The notes under the pieces were generated by a model. It saw nothing but the letters and a program-made list of their open reading frames with translations. It was not told the origin of the DNA and did not search any database. Made by a program: the position numbers and the translations under genes. This document shows, one piece after another, positions 45,311-56,722 of a DNA stretch of 64,000 nt. Source of the stretch: Camellia lanceoleosa (Eukaryota > Streptophyta > Magnoliopsida > Ericales > Theaceae); assembly GCA_025200525.1 (NCBI GenBank), contig CM045763.1:85836131-85900130 (forward strand). Reading direction: 5' to 3'. Positions within the stretch are counted from its first letter, which is position 1. Each line of letters opens with the position of its first letter.

Positions 45311-47690
45311 TTTTGAGCCTTATGCCTAAGCTCTTGTTGCATGCCTTGGTTGGCCTTCTAACCACTGAAATCCAGTGGATTTTCAGTGGCTTGGCCCCTG
45401 TTTTGAGCTTCCAAATTAGAGGGGGGTGACCCCCTCTCACCCTGACTTGCTTGATGGCCATTTTGGCCTTCTAAAGAGCCCCCATCTTGCATGCTTTTTT
45501 GACTGGCTTTGGGGCCAATTTTGTGAGTTTTAGGACTACCATATTTGATTTTCAGAGTTGTATATGCCATGCCACTTGTCTATCTTGTATGTGCCTAATA
45601 ACTCCTTGCATGGCCTTCTAAAGGAGCCCCTCATTTTGGTATGCATTGGCTGCATTTCCATGGTTATTTGGGCCTATTTTTACATGGTTTATTCACTGAT
45701 TTTTGCTGGTTTGATGAGTTCTCACTTGCATCATATATTTTCCATGTAAACCATGTTTGCTAGTCAAATTCGCATGCTAATTTAGTCCATCTTGTTAGCA
45801 CTTTTTGGCCTTTCTTTAAACTGGAAAAGTCCATGTTTTGGGACTGTCTTGGTTCCGTCTTTAGACTTCATAGTCCAATAATGCATGATTTGTATAGCTG
45901 TAAGTCATTCCATGTGCCTAGTTTTACATTTCGGGATTCATCTCATGCATCGGGTGCCATGTTTCCATGTTTCGGGACTGTTTAGCATCATGTTTGAGTG
46001 TTGAAATTTTCATGTTTGCATACTTAGTCCATATTGCATGTTTGCCATGCTTATGTGTTGCGTTGTTCGGGTTAAACGTTAATCCGAGCACGGGAAACGA
46101 GGGGTATTTCATACTTCAAGTGATGGGATGCGTCTCAATTCTCGGTCGCCAAAGCTCTTGATGATTCATGATAGAGTTCTAGGCTTTACTTGCTTTACAT
46201 GTACATTCATTTCACATCGAGTCATGCAATTCGACTCCTCGGCCATCATGCATCGATATGCGTGATTGGTGGCACGAGGATCGAGGACTACACTCCCTGA
46301 AGAGCAGTCATGCATACATGTGTGAAAATACTTTGCCATGCCCCTTTATTGCTCTCTGTTGCAGCAAATCAAGAATCAACAGCCTTCCGGAGCTTGGCAC
46401 GCATTCCAAAAACAATTGCAAACAGAGGCTAATTGGGGCATCGCAGTGGATTTTCGCGCAAGGCAACCTGAATATGCATCATTCATCATTTGGATCAGAG
46501 CTGAGGCGGTCCCTGGCTTGCATGCCAATTTATTGCTTTCCTAGATTAATTTGTTAAATAATTAGGATTTTATATTATTTATTTGGACTGTATTTATTTG
46601 GGACTGTATTATTCTTTCGGACCCTCCGAGTGAGGGCCAATTGTTATAATAAGGGTGCGTGCGTGTGTGCATGTCTTCCAATCCCTTTCTTTCTCCTTTT
46701 TACTTAACCGCTTATGATGGTTAGATTAAGGCATATTTAAATTAGCATACAGTATGATCGCATGTTTGCATCCATTTATCTGTTTTGCATGCACCGGGCT
46801 CGGCGCATCATACTAACTGCATTTGAATTTCAATTTCAAATTGAATATGTGTTAGCTGTAGCATTTCACATGCCATGTCTAGAATAGCCGAGCCTGCTAT
46901 AGTTGCATTTTGCATGTGTTGCATTAGGCATTTCTGTATAGTTAGGATCATGCATTGATTTCTAACTGATTTCATTGTTTTGGCACGGAGTACGATGTAA
47001 GTATTTATGCTTTAGCATCTCGCATGAGTGTAAATGTTAACATGACAGCATGCTTACCATATGGCTAAATGCTTAGTTGATATAACTGCCTGAGTGCCTG
47101 TGGGTGAAGGTTGGATTACTTGAATTGGGATAATTCATTGAAATCTGCATTTTAGCCTACTTGCGAGTAGCAAATTTCAAACATTTTCCAAACAAACGGA
47201 TATGCAATGCTTTGTTCCAAATTAGGCGATCTAGTCTATACTTGTTGTGCTGTGCGCATCACATAGTAATTCTAGCTAATTAACTGGAATAAGAACGCAT
47301 ATGTTTTCAAAAATGAGATATCATGGTTAGTAGAGGCCGATCTTCGGATCGGGCGAGCGGGGGTGCTCACGAAGTGACCTTCCTCAATCGTACCCAAGTT
47401 CCTGAGCCGAGGCAACTTTGGTGATGACGGACACGTGGCCTTTGGCACCGAGTCAGGGTTTCCTAAATTTCCCCGTTAAAAAATATTTAGGTGGCGACTC
47501 TGTATTTGGCGAAGCAGTCCATGTTTGACACTTCTTTCTAAAAAAATCTATTTTTCTCAAAACGATTTGCCGGATTTGGACTCTTTGGTTCAAATTAAGA
47601 ACCGTAACAATTTGAGTCCGAACTGTAGTAAACTCCAAATGATGAACAGAACGGGACTCACCCTCCCAGGGCGTTCGGGGGACGTCTACA

Positions 47691-48733
47691 CATTGTGAAG
47701 ATAATAGTTAAGGCCAAAATCTTTTTCAACTCTAGCTCGTTTACTCCTCCGTGGTTGGATTTGAGAATTTTCTTGTTCTTGAAAAACTTAAGATGGAGTA
47801 GAAGAGCTAGGCATAGATAAAATATTTTCAGAAATTATTTGATCCCAACTATTTCTAGATTTGAAAGAAAATTTATTTTCATGAAAAATAGTATTGCTTG
47901 ATTCAAAAATAATATTATTTTTCATATCAAAAAATCTATAAGCTGTACTATGCAATGCATATCCAAGAAAAGTACAAGTGGTAGCTTGTTCACCCAATTT
48001 AGGTCGTTTAGGATCTGCAAGCCTCATAAAATCTAAACAACCCCAAACCTTCAAATAACCTAGATTTGGTTTATGCCCCCGCCACAACTCATAAGGTATA
48101 ATTTTAGTCTTTTTGTGTGGTACTCTATTTATGACATGGCAAGCTGTCAAAATAACATTGCCCCAAAGATTTGAGAGAGCACTTGAATCAATAAATACAG
48201 CATTCGTCAAATCAATTAACATTCTATTTTTTTCTTTCAGCTACGCCATTAAATAAAGGTGAATATTGTGGATTAGTCTCATGAATAATTCTCAATGATT
48301 GAACAAAAGAGTTAAATCGAAGAGATTTATACTCCCAGCATCTATCACTTCTAATTCTCTTAATCTTTTTACCGAATTGATTTTCCACTTTAAGAAGGAT
48401 TTTTTTAAATTTCTCAAAAGTATCACTTTTATTTTTAATAAATATACATTTGTATATTTTGAAAATTCATCAATAAAAGTAATAAAATATCGGTTACCAC
48501 CACGAGTTAAGATTCCTTCAAACTCACACAAATTCGTATGAAATAATTCTAGCAATTCGGTATTTTTTTCAACACTTTTATGAGGTCGCTTGGTAATTTT
48601 TGCTTTACTGCAAACTTCACATTTCTCAAATTTTTTTGTCACTTATGGAATTAATCTTAAACTACTCATGATTCCCACATATTTACTGTTAATATGACAC
48701 AAGCGAGTATGCCAAAAATTAATAGAAGACAAA
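47691..48733 (-). pseudogene. pol: Copia-2 integrase
   Basis: The upstream frame near 48725-48650 reads FWHTRLCHIN, the HHCC zinc-binding start, then 48642-48292 has KCEVCSKAKITKRPHKS, ELFHTNLCEF and YFITFIDEFSKYTNVYLL. The first Asp of the DDE triad appears as Asn (HTNLCE where HSDLCE-like is usual). The later frame 48222-47788 has SNLWGNVILTACHVINRVPHK, KVWGCLDFMR and AYRFFDMKNN. The part with the second Asp and the Glu is degraded. Bounded by solo LTR 3 on one side and the Harbinger element on the other. Confidence 0.75.
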
Positions 48734-48752
48734 GGTGGTGTTTGGGAACGTG

Positions 48753-50414
48753 GTTTGGTGCCTATTTTCTTCACCAACGGAAAAAATTTCAAAACCAAGC
48801 ACTGTAGCTGAGTGAAGGAGCTTAATCCAGCTGTATGGCATTATATTGGTAAAAAGACGTATTTACCCTCCGTTGCTCTACCTATTTGGAGACGCGTTGA
48901 CATCTTTCATATCTCTCACCAAAGGCTTTACCTGGACTCGTTAACAGCAGAGTCGACTACCTCTCTCCGGCGGCTCACTCCGACGGAACTGTTACGGAAG
49001 ACCAAGTAGCCGATCGTCGAGGAGATAGAAAGGTACGGTTGCGAAACACCATTTCTGTGCTTTTTCTTCATCGATCTGCACCGATGATAATGTACTCCCC
49101 TGTAATTTTTTTTTCTTTGTTCAACTTCGGTTGTTCAGTCACCGATCTTCCTACTTCTCTTCACCATGTCGTGTCCAACAAAAAATACATTTTTCTCAGC
49201 AAACCATTTTTCCTCTTTTGTCTTCCTTCATTTTGGGTTTTCTGGAGATTTTCTTCACCAATTTTTTTTTTCCCTTTTTGCCATCTAATTAACAACTAAA
49301 ACGACCATTTAATTGGCACAGAACATCTCTCAATCTTCATCAAAAAAAATTTTCTTCCTAATTTGATTTTCAGTGTAAATAAAAAAAACTCGGACAAAAT
49401 AACAAATATTTCAATTCGTACTGTAATTTTTTGTAAAAATCTTTTTCAAAATTATTCTCATATATAAAATTTGGCTTTCATCAAAATTTAATAAAATTTG
49501 TAATTTACATTTGATGAATTATTAATTTGGAAATAAATAAATAAATTTAACTTGTTTTTCAGTGTACAAAAATTATCAAAAAGTAATGGACAAAAAAACA
49601 TTATCGATGAATTAATTACCTTTTTTTGTGTTAGTTTTTTTTTCTTGCTTCCACGTAAATAAAAACTAAAAGGAACAGTTCTGTGGTCTAGAGCATCTCT
49701 GTTGGCTTCAACATTATTTGTTTGAATGTAATTTGATTTTCAATTAAAATAGGTTTAGGCTTTGAATTCTATACACCTTGTACATTACTTTGATGTCACG
49801 GGTCATCACCATATCTTGCAAATTTACTGTTTCTCATGCCCATTTTTGTGTTGTATTTGGAATTTTGTGATATGCAACTTTCTGAATTTCTATTGGAATT
49901 TTGTGATGTATTGGAATTTGTATTGGAATTTTTTGGTACTACCAGTTTTACTTTGAGACCTTCAATGGTAATATATGAGCCTCATTGGTATCCTTATCCT
50001 TCTGTTACAATGGACCAATGCCATGAGTGAATTTGCATCTGCTTTGCATATCTACATTCCAATTAAGATCATGATCATTCAGTTTACATAGAATCTTAAA
50101 AGAACATTTATTTCGTATGAGCATCTCGCACTCCTTATCAAACTTTTTTCCCGATTATGTAATTTGATTTTCAGTTTACATATAGATTTGATGAATTAGT
50201 AATTAATTGATTTAAACAAAAAATTTTGCTTTAATTTACTCAATCTATTATGCTGTTAACAAAAATGAGATGTTATAAATGTAGATTGCTATTCCTTCAA
50301 TCTGTTATGCTGTTATAAATTAACTATTACATTTCAGCGAATATATGTGTATTGCAATTATAACCCCAATCTGTGGTGCTGTTGTAGTCCTATGCTTGGT
50401 CTGTGTGTAGTAAT
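48753..50414 (+). other. Harbinger 5' region
   Basis: No protein was recognised. A GC-richer block (48880-49030: ACGCGTTGACATC, CTCCGGCGGCTCACTCCGAC) may be the leader or promoter of the GRF gene. The rest is AT-rich and contains stretches of GGAATTTTGTG/TTGGAATTTGTATTGG (49858-49940). GAATATATG-type exons may start near 50338 after a TTTCAG acceptor. Confidence 0.4.
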
Positions 50415-50804
50415 ATGGCTTCCTCTTTTTCCACTGCCACGTCGATATGGCCACAGTGCATGTGTGCTTGTAAAGGTATCCAGATCTCACAAAAATCCTG
50501 GCCGTGCATATTATGTTTGCTCCTGGCCCGTGGTGAGTTGTAACAAATGATTATTTGTCACTCCATATGTTTGCACACTATAATTCCCACAACTAATAAA
50601 TTTTTTACATTTGTTACTCATCAGCAATGTGTTAATTGAATTAGTTGGTGTGATGAATCAAGGAGACGGAGCCCCGACTACGAGTCTGGGTCAACCGATG
50701 TCATGCAGTTACGGGCTGATGTCGTTGACATTTTTAATACGTTGCGTGAAATGAAAATGATGATTTGTGTGTTGTGCATCATGGTCATCATCTTATTATT
50801 GTGA
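50415..50804 (+). pseudogene. GRF-type zinc-finger protein with C-terminal membrane segment
   Basis: ATG 50415 begins MASSFSTATS, then PQCMC; after a frame change near 50460-50475 the GRF finger follows (KVSRSHKNPGRAYYVCSW). A donor (G|GTGAGT at 50533) and acceptor (TCAG before 50635) define a 102-bp intron. Exon 2 gives QCVN, a stop where Trp/Phe is usual, then ISWCDE, completing the Cys pattern C-x-C ... C ... C typical of the GRF zinc finger (zf-GRF). A short coiled segment and a hydrophobic tail (MICVLCIMVIILLL, stop at 50802-50804) follow. GRF fingers bind nucleic acid; plant genomes have many small proteins of this layout. As a cargo of a Harbinger element it is unusual. The gene is degenerate (one frameshift, one stop). 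Confidence 0.65.
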
Positions 50805-51044
50805 ATGTAAACCCCGTAAATCATTAGCCTTGTACATAAGTACTGTTTTGAAAAAGTACTATTTTGAACAAGTAACTGCATTGTGATCGTTTGTATGTAA
50901 ATGCTATATGTTGTTAGTAATTATCGTATTACTTTTTATAAAAATGTGGAAGTTGTCTTTTCCATATTGTTCATAGTTTATTGTCTGAAATGTATTCATC
51001 AACTGGGTTCTAATGTATACAATACGTCCTCTCACATTAGTTAA

Positions 51045-52342
51045 ATGGCTACAACACGGTCGTCCCCTCGCACCCCGTCTAAGAATAAAGGGGTTGGCCT
51101 ATCAGGTACTGAAGGAATTGTTGATGACTTCGATCATGCACATGAGGTGAACTGGGACAGTGCAGCGACAGAAATCTTCCTACAGTGTATTAGGGACGCA
51201 ATATTAGCAGGCCGACGGGTAGGTACAACCATAACCAAAATAGGGTATAATGAAATTGCACTAAAATTCGCTAAGTGCACAGGTAGACGTCATGAAATTA
51301 CACAACTGAAGAATAAGTACAACAATTTGAAAAAGGAATGGCAGGCTTGAAATAAGTTGATGGATAGCAGTAAGGGTGTGACTATCATTGGGTTTGACAG
51401 GGAAACCGGGTTGTTCACAGCGTCGGAAGAGTGGTGGGACAATCTTAAATCGGTATGTACCAAAATTTATTTCTCTTTTATGTAATAAGTCGTGAAAGTT
51501 TACTGGCAACTTATACTTGTTATTATTCATTATTGGTCGTAAACTTTTCACATATGTACATTATGTTAACTTCAAAACCTTTTAATCCAAAATAACTACC
51601 AATTTGAACACTGTACAACAAAAAAAAGTAACTACATTTAACTTATATGAAACTAGCCCCTTTAATTTTGTACACACATGTATACGAAAGGAACTTGTTC
51701 ATTGATTGTCCTATGTCACTGTGACAAAAAAATTAAATTCTAATTTGATTTTTCATTTGCAGACAAACAAGATCGCTTACAAATTCAAGACGAAACCATT
51801 GGAGTATGAAGAGTTGATGTGTGAAGTATTCACTGGTGTAACTACGACTGGCAAACTCTATTGGACGCCGAGGGAGAAGGCTGTAGATGTTGGCGAAGGT
51901 GAATCCGACTCAGTGGACTCTTCTGGGTTGGTACCATTTACCGAGCCATACAGACCGAACGTTAACTTACCTCCAAACTCCCCCACCGTCCACCTTGAAG
52001 AAGCAGACCCTGGGACAAAGAGGAAAAATGGAGGTAGCACTAGTAAAAAGTCGAAGAAGATCTCTAGTGGAGCATCGGTGCTTGCGGATAGTTTTAACCA
52101 TCTGTCTAAGGCGGTTCAACCTGAAGCACAAGTCGAAACTGGCCGGTGCATCGCAGAAGTATGGCATTGAGCTATGTGTGCAGCGGCTTATGGCTATCCC
52201 GGACTTCATCAGTACCCCCTTGTTCCATTTCGCCTACATTGCGTTAGAGAACGAGGATTACCGAGAAATATTGATGTGTATGCCAGATGATGAGAATGTA
52301 GTCGGTTGGCTTGTGGCATTGCAGGCTTCAAAAGGCCTGTGA
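51045..52342 (+). pseudogene. Harbinger ORF1: Myb/SANT-like DNA-binding protein
   Basis: Exon 1 (51045-51452) contains the Myb/SANT-like domain: VNWDSAATEIFLQCIRDAIL, GRRHEITQLKNKYNNLKKEW, then a TGA at 51348 where Trp is normal, and ETGLFTASEEWWDNL. A 310-bp intron (donor GGTATG at 51453, acceptor GCAG at 51762) joins exon 2 in phase 0 (51763-52342). Exon 2 has a Ser/Lys-rich linker (KRKNGGSTSKKSKKI) and the C-terminal domain, reached by a frameshift near 52130 (GIELCVQRLMAIPDF, FAYIALENEDYREIL), ending at TGA 52340-52342. In PIF/Harbinger elements this partner binds DNA and helps the transposase into the nucleus. It lies 364 bp upstream of the transposase. Confidence 0.75.
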
Positions 52343-52705
52343 GGACTTGGGTTTGGTCTTCCACGCAAAAATGGGACCTGTTTGGTTTTGTTGTAGTGCG
52401 ATTTTTGTGGACTAGTTCTGTGGGTATCTGTTTTTATTTGTTTTATTTTTTTCTGTGGTTGCACTGCGCTGTAGTTACTATTACTTTACTTTTGTGAACG
52501 CTACCTACTTTTGTCTTACGCAATATGGGATCATGGTGTAACCTTTACTTTGTTGGCATTGTTCACTTTATTGGTTGAATGTAATGTAATGGATAGTTGA
52601 TGTGTTCCACATTTACGGTTGAACTTTAATGGTCCAAATGTGCTTAGTTTACAAGTGGATAATTGATTTGTGTGTTGTGTGCATTGTAGGAGTCATCAAC
52701 AAATA

Positions 52706-54113
52706 ATGTGGAAAGGTGAAAGTAGCAACTATAGAAATTATGATGATGTAATCATCGAACAGGCTGAGGAAGAAGAAGACCTACAAAACAACGTAATCGG
52801 TGACGCTGCGCAGTATGCAATGGAATATTACCCGAAGTACATGGAGAAGATCCCATGCCGAACTTCTATTCTGACCGATCGTGCCTGGATTCAAGAATTA
52901 TTTGATGGGCACGTAGGCAGGGGTGAACAAAATTTGCATATGCTGCTATATGTGTTTCAAGCGTTGTGTGACACATTGCGAAGCGACTTCGGTTTACGGG
53001 TACCTACAAGACCCCATGAATTACACATTGAAGAAAGTGTTGCGATGTTCATCCATACGTTGGACGGCTGCACTAACCGAAAAATTCAGGAACGATTCCA
53101 ACACTCAGGAGAAATTGTGTCGCGACATTTCCATGCAGTGTTGGAAGCAATGAAGTTGTTCACAGAAGTGCATTGTAAGCCCACCAGAGATCAAAATAAT
53201 AGGCATCTATATTTGCGCGATCTAGAGGGAAATACGTGCCTTTCAAGGTTAGCATATTAGTTGCCATTATCAATTACTTTTCATTTTATGTGATGTAATG
53301 TGAACCTCATGTGATGTACGTTATTGGTGCAGCATTGTATTGGAGCGTTGGACGGTACTCATGTAGAAGCCGTGTTGCCTACCCGTGATGCCGGCACATA
53401 TTACGGTCGTAAAAGATATCCCACCCAAAACATATTAGCAGTATACGACTTCGACATGTGCTTCATTTTCATATCTTGTGGTTGTGAAAGAAGCATGCAT
53501 GACAGTCGCATCTTCAACAAAATATTTGAGAACGAACATGTACCGTTCTCGCACCCCCAAGGAGGTAGCACATTTGAAATTAAGTACTCATTATTAATTT
53601 TGTTGAAAATCTTAAATTGATTGACCAAATATAGGTAAATATTACCTTGTGGATGCGGGATATCCAAACAAGAAGGGATATTTAGCACCATACAAAGGGT
53701 CTCAGTATCACCAAGCACAGTTCTGGGATCGTGGACGACCTGATAACTTAAGAGAATTGTTTAACAAGGCGTACGCATCATTGAGGAGCGTGGTGAAAAG
53801 AACATTTGAAGTGTGGAAATCGCGCTGGAAGTTCCTGAACGACATGCCCGACTATGATTTTGCGACGGTGCAGGTGCCATTGGTCAGTGCATCAATGGCC
53901 TTACACAATTTCATCCGTAGGCACGAGATAGTTGCTAATGCACACAACCAACATGTCAGCTGTTCCTCAGTGCTAGATGACATGCCCGCCGCGAAAGGAG
54001 GACAAAATATTGATGATGGCCTCAGAGTTGGGGATACAGATGTAAATATGGCCAGAGTTTGTGTGCGCATCCGTGACCATTTGTTTCACATACGAAATCA
54101 AGGACTATTGTGA
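52706..54113 (+). pseudogene. Harbinger transposase (DDE_Tnp_4), catalytic Glu replaced
   Basis: Exon 1 from ATG 52706 (acceptor AG 52688-52689 just upstream) contains the N-terminal region up to about 53250. Exon 2, from about 53332, begins CIGALDGTHVEAVLP (first Asp) and runs YYGRKRYPTQNILAV and SMHDSRIF to donor 53565; the 70-bp intron (53565-53634) is in frame with exon 3. Exon 3 has YLVDAGYPNKKGYLAPY (second Asp) and RSVVKRTFEVWKSRWKFL, where V-E-R is usual: the catalytic Glu is Lys (AAA at 53796-53798). It then ends NFIRRHE and the stop at 54111-54113. The phase across the first intron could not be matched, which suggests an indel. The enzyme would cut the Harbinger ends. Confidence 0.8.
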
Positions 54114-54599
54114 AATGCTTGTTATCTAATTTGTATGTTTGTGTAATTTGTAATTTCTATTTCCGCATTGCAATGTGGCTGTAACAAATTATTTAAATTT
54201 GTAATTCGTGTAAGGACAATGCAAGTATGTTGCAAAATTTATATTTTTTTAAGTACTACATCTTATCATTTACTATTTAAATGTAGATTGCGTGTATAAT
54301 TTTTTGTTTTATTTTTATTAACTATTTGTATAAGTAAACGCCGAATTTGGTAACCACATTTGTCTATTTTTGTAAAATTTTATTTTCTTACTTAGCTAAA
54401 TTTTTTGAAATTCACCATTTCCCCTTTCTGATTTTTTTTAAAAATTTTTAAATAGCAATTGTCGTCATTGTATATTTCGTAGTACTAATGAATTTCAAAG
54501 ATAAATCAAAATAGAAAATTCTTAGTATTTATTTCATTAATTTTTAAGAAGATACAAATATTTTGGAACAAAAAAATATTCGAATAAAAACTTAGGACT
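54114..54599. other. Harbinger 3' region, AT-rich
   Basis: Nothing recognisable between the transposase stop and the small foldback element. Confidence 0.4.
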
Positions 54600-54922
54600 T
54601 GTTTGGTTTTGTTTTGAGAGATAAATTATGAAAATTAATTATGGGGAAAGAGTTACCAAATTTAGTTAGTTTGTTTGATTGTATATTTTTGAGCTAATTT
54701 TGGAGTATAGGAGTTGTGAAAATAATTTTATTGTAGTTGAGTAGATGTATGTGAAAGGAAAAAATGATTGAGAATGAGAGAGGAGTGAGAAAAAGTGATT
54801 GATTGATATATAAGAGATAGAAAGTGATTTATTTATTTATTTATGTTTTGCAAATTCACTAAACCAAACAAAATTTTAATTAATTTTTATATGTGAAAAT
54901 TAAAATAAAGGTTTCCAAACAA
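54600..54922. mobile_element. Small foldback MITE inside the Harbinger element
   Basis: The left end GACTTGTTTGGTTTTGTTTT and the right region (minus: CATTTGTTTGGAAACC) with GATAAATTATGAAAATTAAT and its partner make an inverted-repeat element about 320 bp long, like the arms of 17395-18830. The right end is the less clear of the two. Confidence 0.45.
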
Positions 54923-55341
54923 ATGTTTTTAATTTTTTGGAGAAATAGATACAATTTTCAATTAAATAAAAAATTTAATTAATTTTAATACGGCAAACTA
55001 ACAGCAACTTCATTAATTAATTCATTTTAATTTATTTTGCAAACAATTGTTTGCAGCAAAAGTCGGAGAGATTGTATTGAATAGCCACGTGGAAATTCTG
55101 CTTTAATTTGTAAGCGGTAATATAAATGGTGGCCACATGGACATTAACAAATATTTGCAATTAAATATCAATAGGGGCAATTTGGTCAATTTACATTCCA
55201 CTATCATTTCAAACACATTTTTCAATACAATAATCCCTAAAAATTAATCACATCTTTCCAAACACATAAACTAAAATACCCTACTAAAATAATCAAACCA
55301 TAAAAAAACCTCAAAAAATCGACTTTCCAAACACCCACAAA

Positions 55342-55649
55342 GTGTAAGTAGTGTCATAGTAATAATCATAAAATTAATCAGTAAGAAAATTTAAGAGATA
55401 AAAATGACATTTATACTTATCTGTATTGTAGGAAGCCACTTTTGCTTCATGTGCCTCGTAGTCTTCATCATTCATCTCTTCGGTTGGGATTTTGTTTGAG
55501 TTGTTCTCGGTAAGAACATAAGCAACTTTCAAAAAGTTGAGATAAAAAAGAACTTTTCATTTCCATCTTTTAAAATTAACTCCTTGGGACTTGAAAAGCT
55601 TGTTGAGATCTCTAATTCCATCATTGGTTTTTTCTGGTACTTGTTCCAT
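55342..55649 (-). pseudogene. gag: Copia-2 gag, N-terminal part
   Basis: ATG at 55649 is followed by EQVPEKTNDGIRDLNKLFKS, then a TGA, then KVAYVLTENNSNKIPT, EEMNDEDYEAHEAKV and KCHFYLLNFLTD before another stop. These are the opening residues of a copia gag. It starts only 18 bases after the LTR end and is cut by the Harbinger element at 55341. Confidence 0.75.
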
Positions 55650-55667
55650 GGTTGATCTCCTTAAAAC
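55650..55667 (-). other. Leader after the copia-2 5' LTR, no tRNA primer site
   Basis: The 18 bases (minus: GTTTTAAGGAGATCAACC) lie between the LTR end and the gag ATG. They do not match the usual TGGTATCAGAGC or other primer complements known to me, but TTTAAGGAGATCAA is complementary to a segment inside the LTR (see findings). Confidence 0.5.
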
Positions 55668-56261
55668 TGTAGGTGAAAATACCAGAAAAATTATATTTTA
55701 TTAATAAATAATATAAAGAAAATAAGATACAAATAGATCAAACTGAGACACAGATATCTCGTTTTCTTTAAGGAAATCAAGCCCACTACGGTAGGAAGAA
55801 CCCAAATACCGATGCAATAGCCACAAAATTATGACTTGTCCTCTTCAGGATACAACAACCTAACCACTTGTCGTATGATTCTGGCCAACTCTGCATAAGA
55901 TGGTGAACTCAAAGCTCTACAAAAAAAAAAACACCCTTCTTTGACTAGTAATCTCTCAAATATAAAAAATAGTTGGTGAGGAAAAGAGTAGATGAAAAGA
56001 ACTATTTATAGGCCACTAAGACCTTACAAATTACACCCAAAAATAATGACCATTAAATTAGAAAAAATGAAAAATCTCCAAATATTAATTCACTACCAAA
56101 TTCATGAACTCCAATTAATCTTTATTCATGAACATGACAAAAAGTCACCAAAATAACGAATCTCCATTCATAAATAAGATGAAATTTATAAATAAAATAA
56201 AAAAAAAATTATAAACAAAATATATAAATAAATAAATAAAAAATATTAAAATCGTCCAATA
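55668..56261 (-). repeat. 5' LTR of copia-2
   Basis: 594 bp, TGTAGGTGAAAATACC at 55668 and TCGTCCAATA at 56261. It matches the 3' LTR over its whole length with scattered differences (many are transitions), and GTAAT follows. The terminal dinucleotide on this side is CCAATA rather than CCAACA. Confidence 0.9.
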
Positions 56262-56368
56262 GTAATTTCCTCCACATCCATTCATTCAATGGAGTAGCAA
56301 TGACGAACATGGGCAGGTGAAGAACCAAAAGCACCCAATAAATACAACACCAACACTGACGGGGACTC

Positions 56369-56446
56369 TATAAGACAGTGTACACTGCAGCTTACTAAAC
56401 TTGCATGCAATCGCTCTCCTTCTCTGTGTTCCCATACTTCTTACAG
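56369..56446 (+). promoter_or_regulatory. Likely promoter and first untranslated exon of the CHY1-like gene
   Basis: TATAAG at 56369-56374 is followed by a pyrimidine-rich leader (ATCGCTCTCCTTCTCTGTG) that ends in TTACAG|GTTTAT, a possible splice donor at 56447. The next acceptor (CTTGTAG before 56723) precedes the coding exon. Confidence 0.4.
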
Positions 56447-56722
56447 GTTTATATCTATTTTATTATATAAAACACACAGCTCAAAATATATTTTGAAATT
56501 ATATCATGCATTTTTTCATATTCGAATTACTCTTATATATGTAACTATCTAAAATTTTGATTCTTTCAGTTTTTTCCTTCCATTTACATTTAGATTGTTT
56601 CTTTCAACTGTCATTTTTGTACATGCATCGCATGATTATGTAACCTTTCTGGCATATATATTGAAGAAATGTTGGTTGATTGGAGGTACTTCAAATCAAA
56701 CTTACTGCTATTTTTCTTGTAG

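Larger units (their letters stand above)
44000..47690 (+). mobile_element. Solo LTR 3 of the long LTR family, 3691 bp
   Basis: It starts TGTAGACACCCC and ends GACGTCTACA, flanked by TATTG and CATTG (43995-43999 and 47691-47695, four of five bases equal). It shares the conserved 3' end (TTTGGCACCGAGTCAGGG at about 47440), TATA box, donor-like site and the 159-bp tandem array with its relatives. No coding region. The frame 43992-44279 minus is a shadow of the GGCCGGCA repeats. Confidence 0.75.
48734..55338 (+). mobile_element. PIF/Harbinger-type transposon, 6.6 kb, three genes
   Basis: The ends GGTGGTGTTTGGGAA and (minus) GTGGGTGTTTGGAAA are inverted repeats with AAA on both sides (48731-48733 and 55339-55341). 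Plus-strand genes inside are a GRF zinc-finger protein (50415-50804), a Myb/SANT-like protein (51045-52342) and a DDE transposase (52706-54113); the last two are the standard pair of PIF/Harbinger elements. All three are broken or lack a catalytic residue. A smaller foldback MITE lies inside at 54600-54922. The AAA flank is a weak duplication because TTA/TAA is the usual target. Confidence 0.75.
41279..56261 (-). mobile_element. Copia-2: Ty1/copia retrotransposon with two nested insertions
   Basis: LTRs at 41279-41870 and 55668-56261 bound the element and GTAAT lies outside both (41274-41278 and 56262-56266), the expected 5-bp duplication. Minus-strand order is gag N-terminus, integrase, RT, RNase H. 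A solo LTR (44000-47690) interrupts pol before RT, and a PIF/Harbinger element (48734-55338) lies between gag and integrase. About 400 residues, including the zinc knuckle and protease, are missing across the latter site. Without insertions about 4.7 kb remain. It is a different family from copia-1, with about 590-bp LTRs. Confidence 0.9.
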
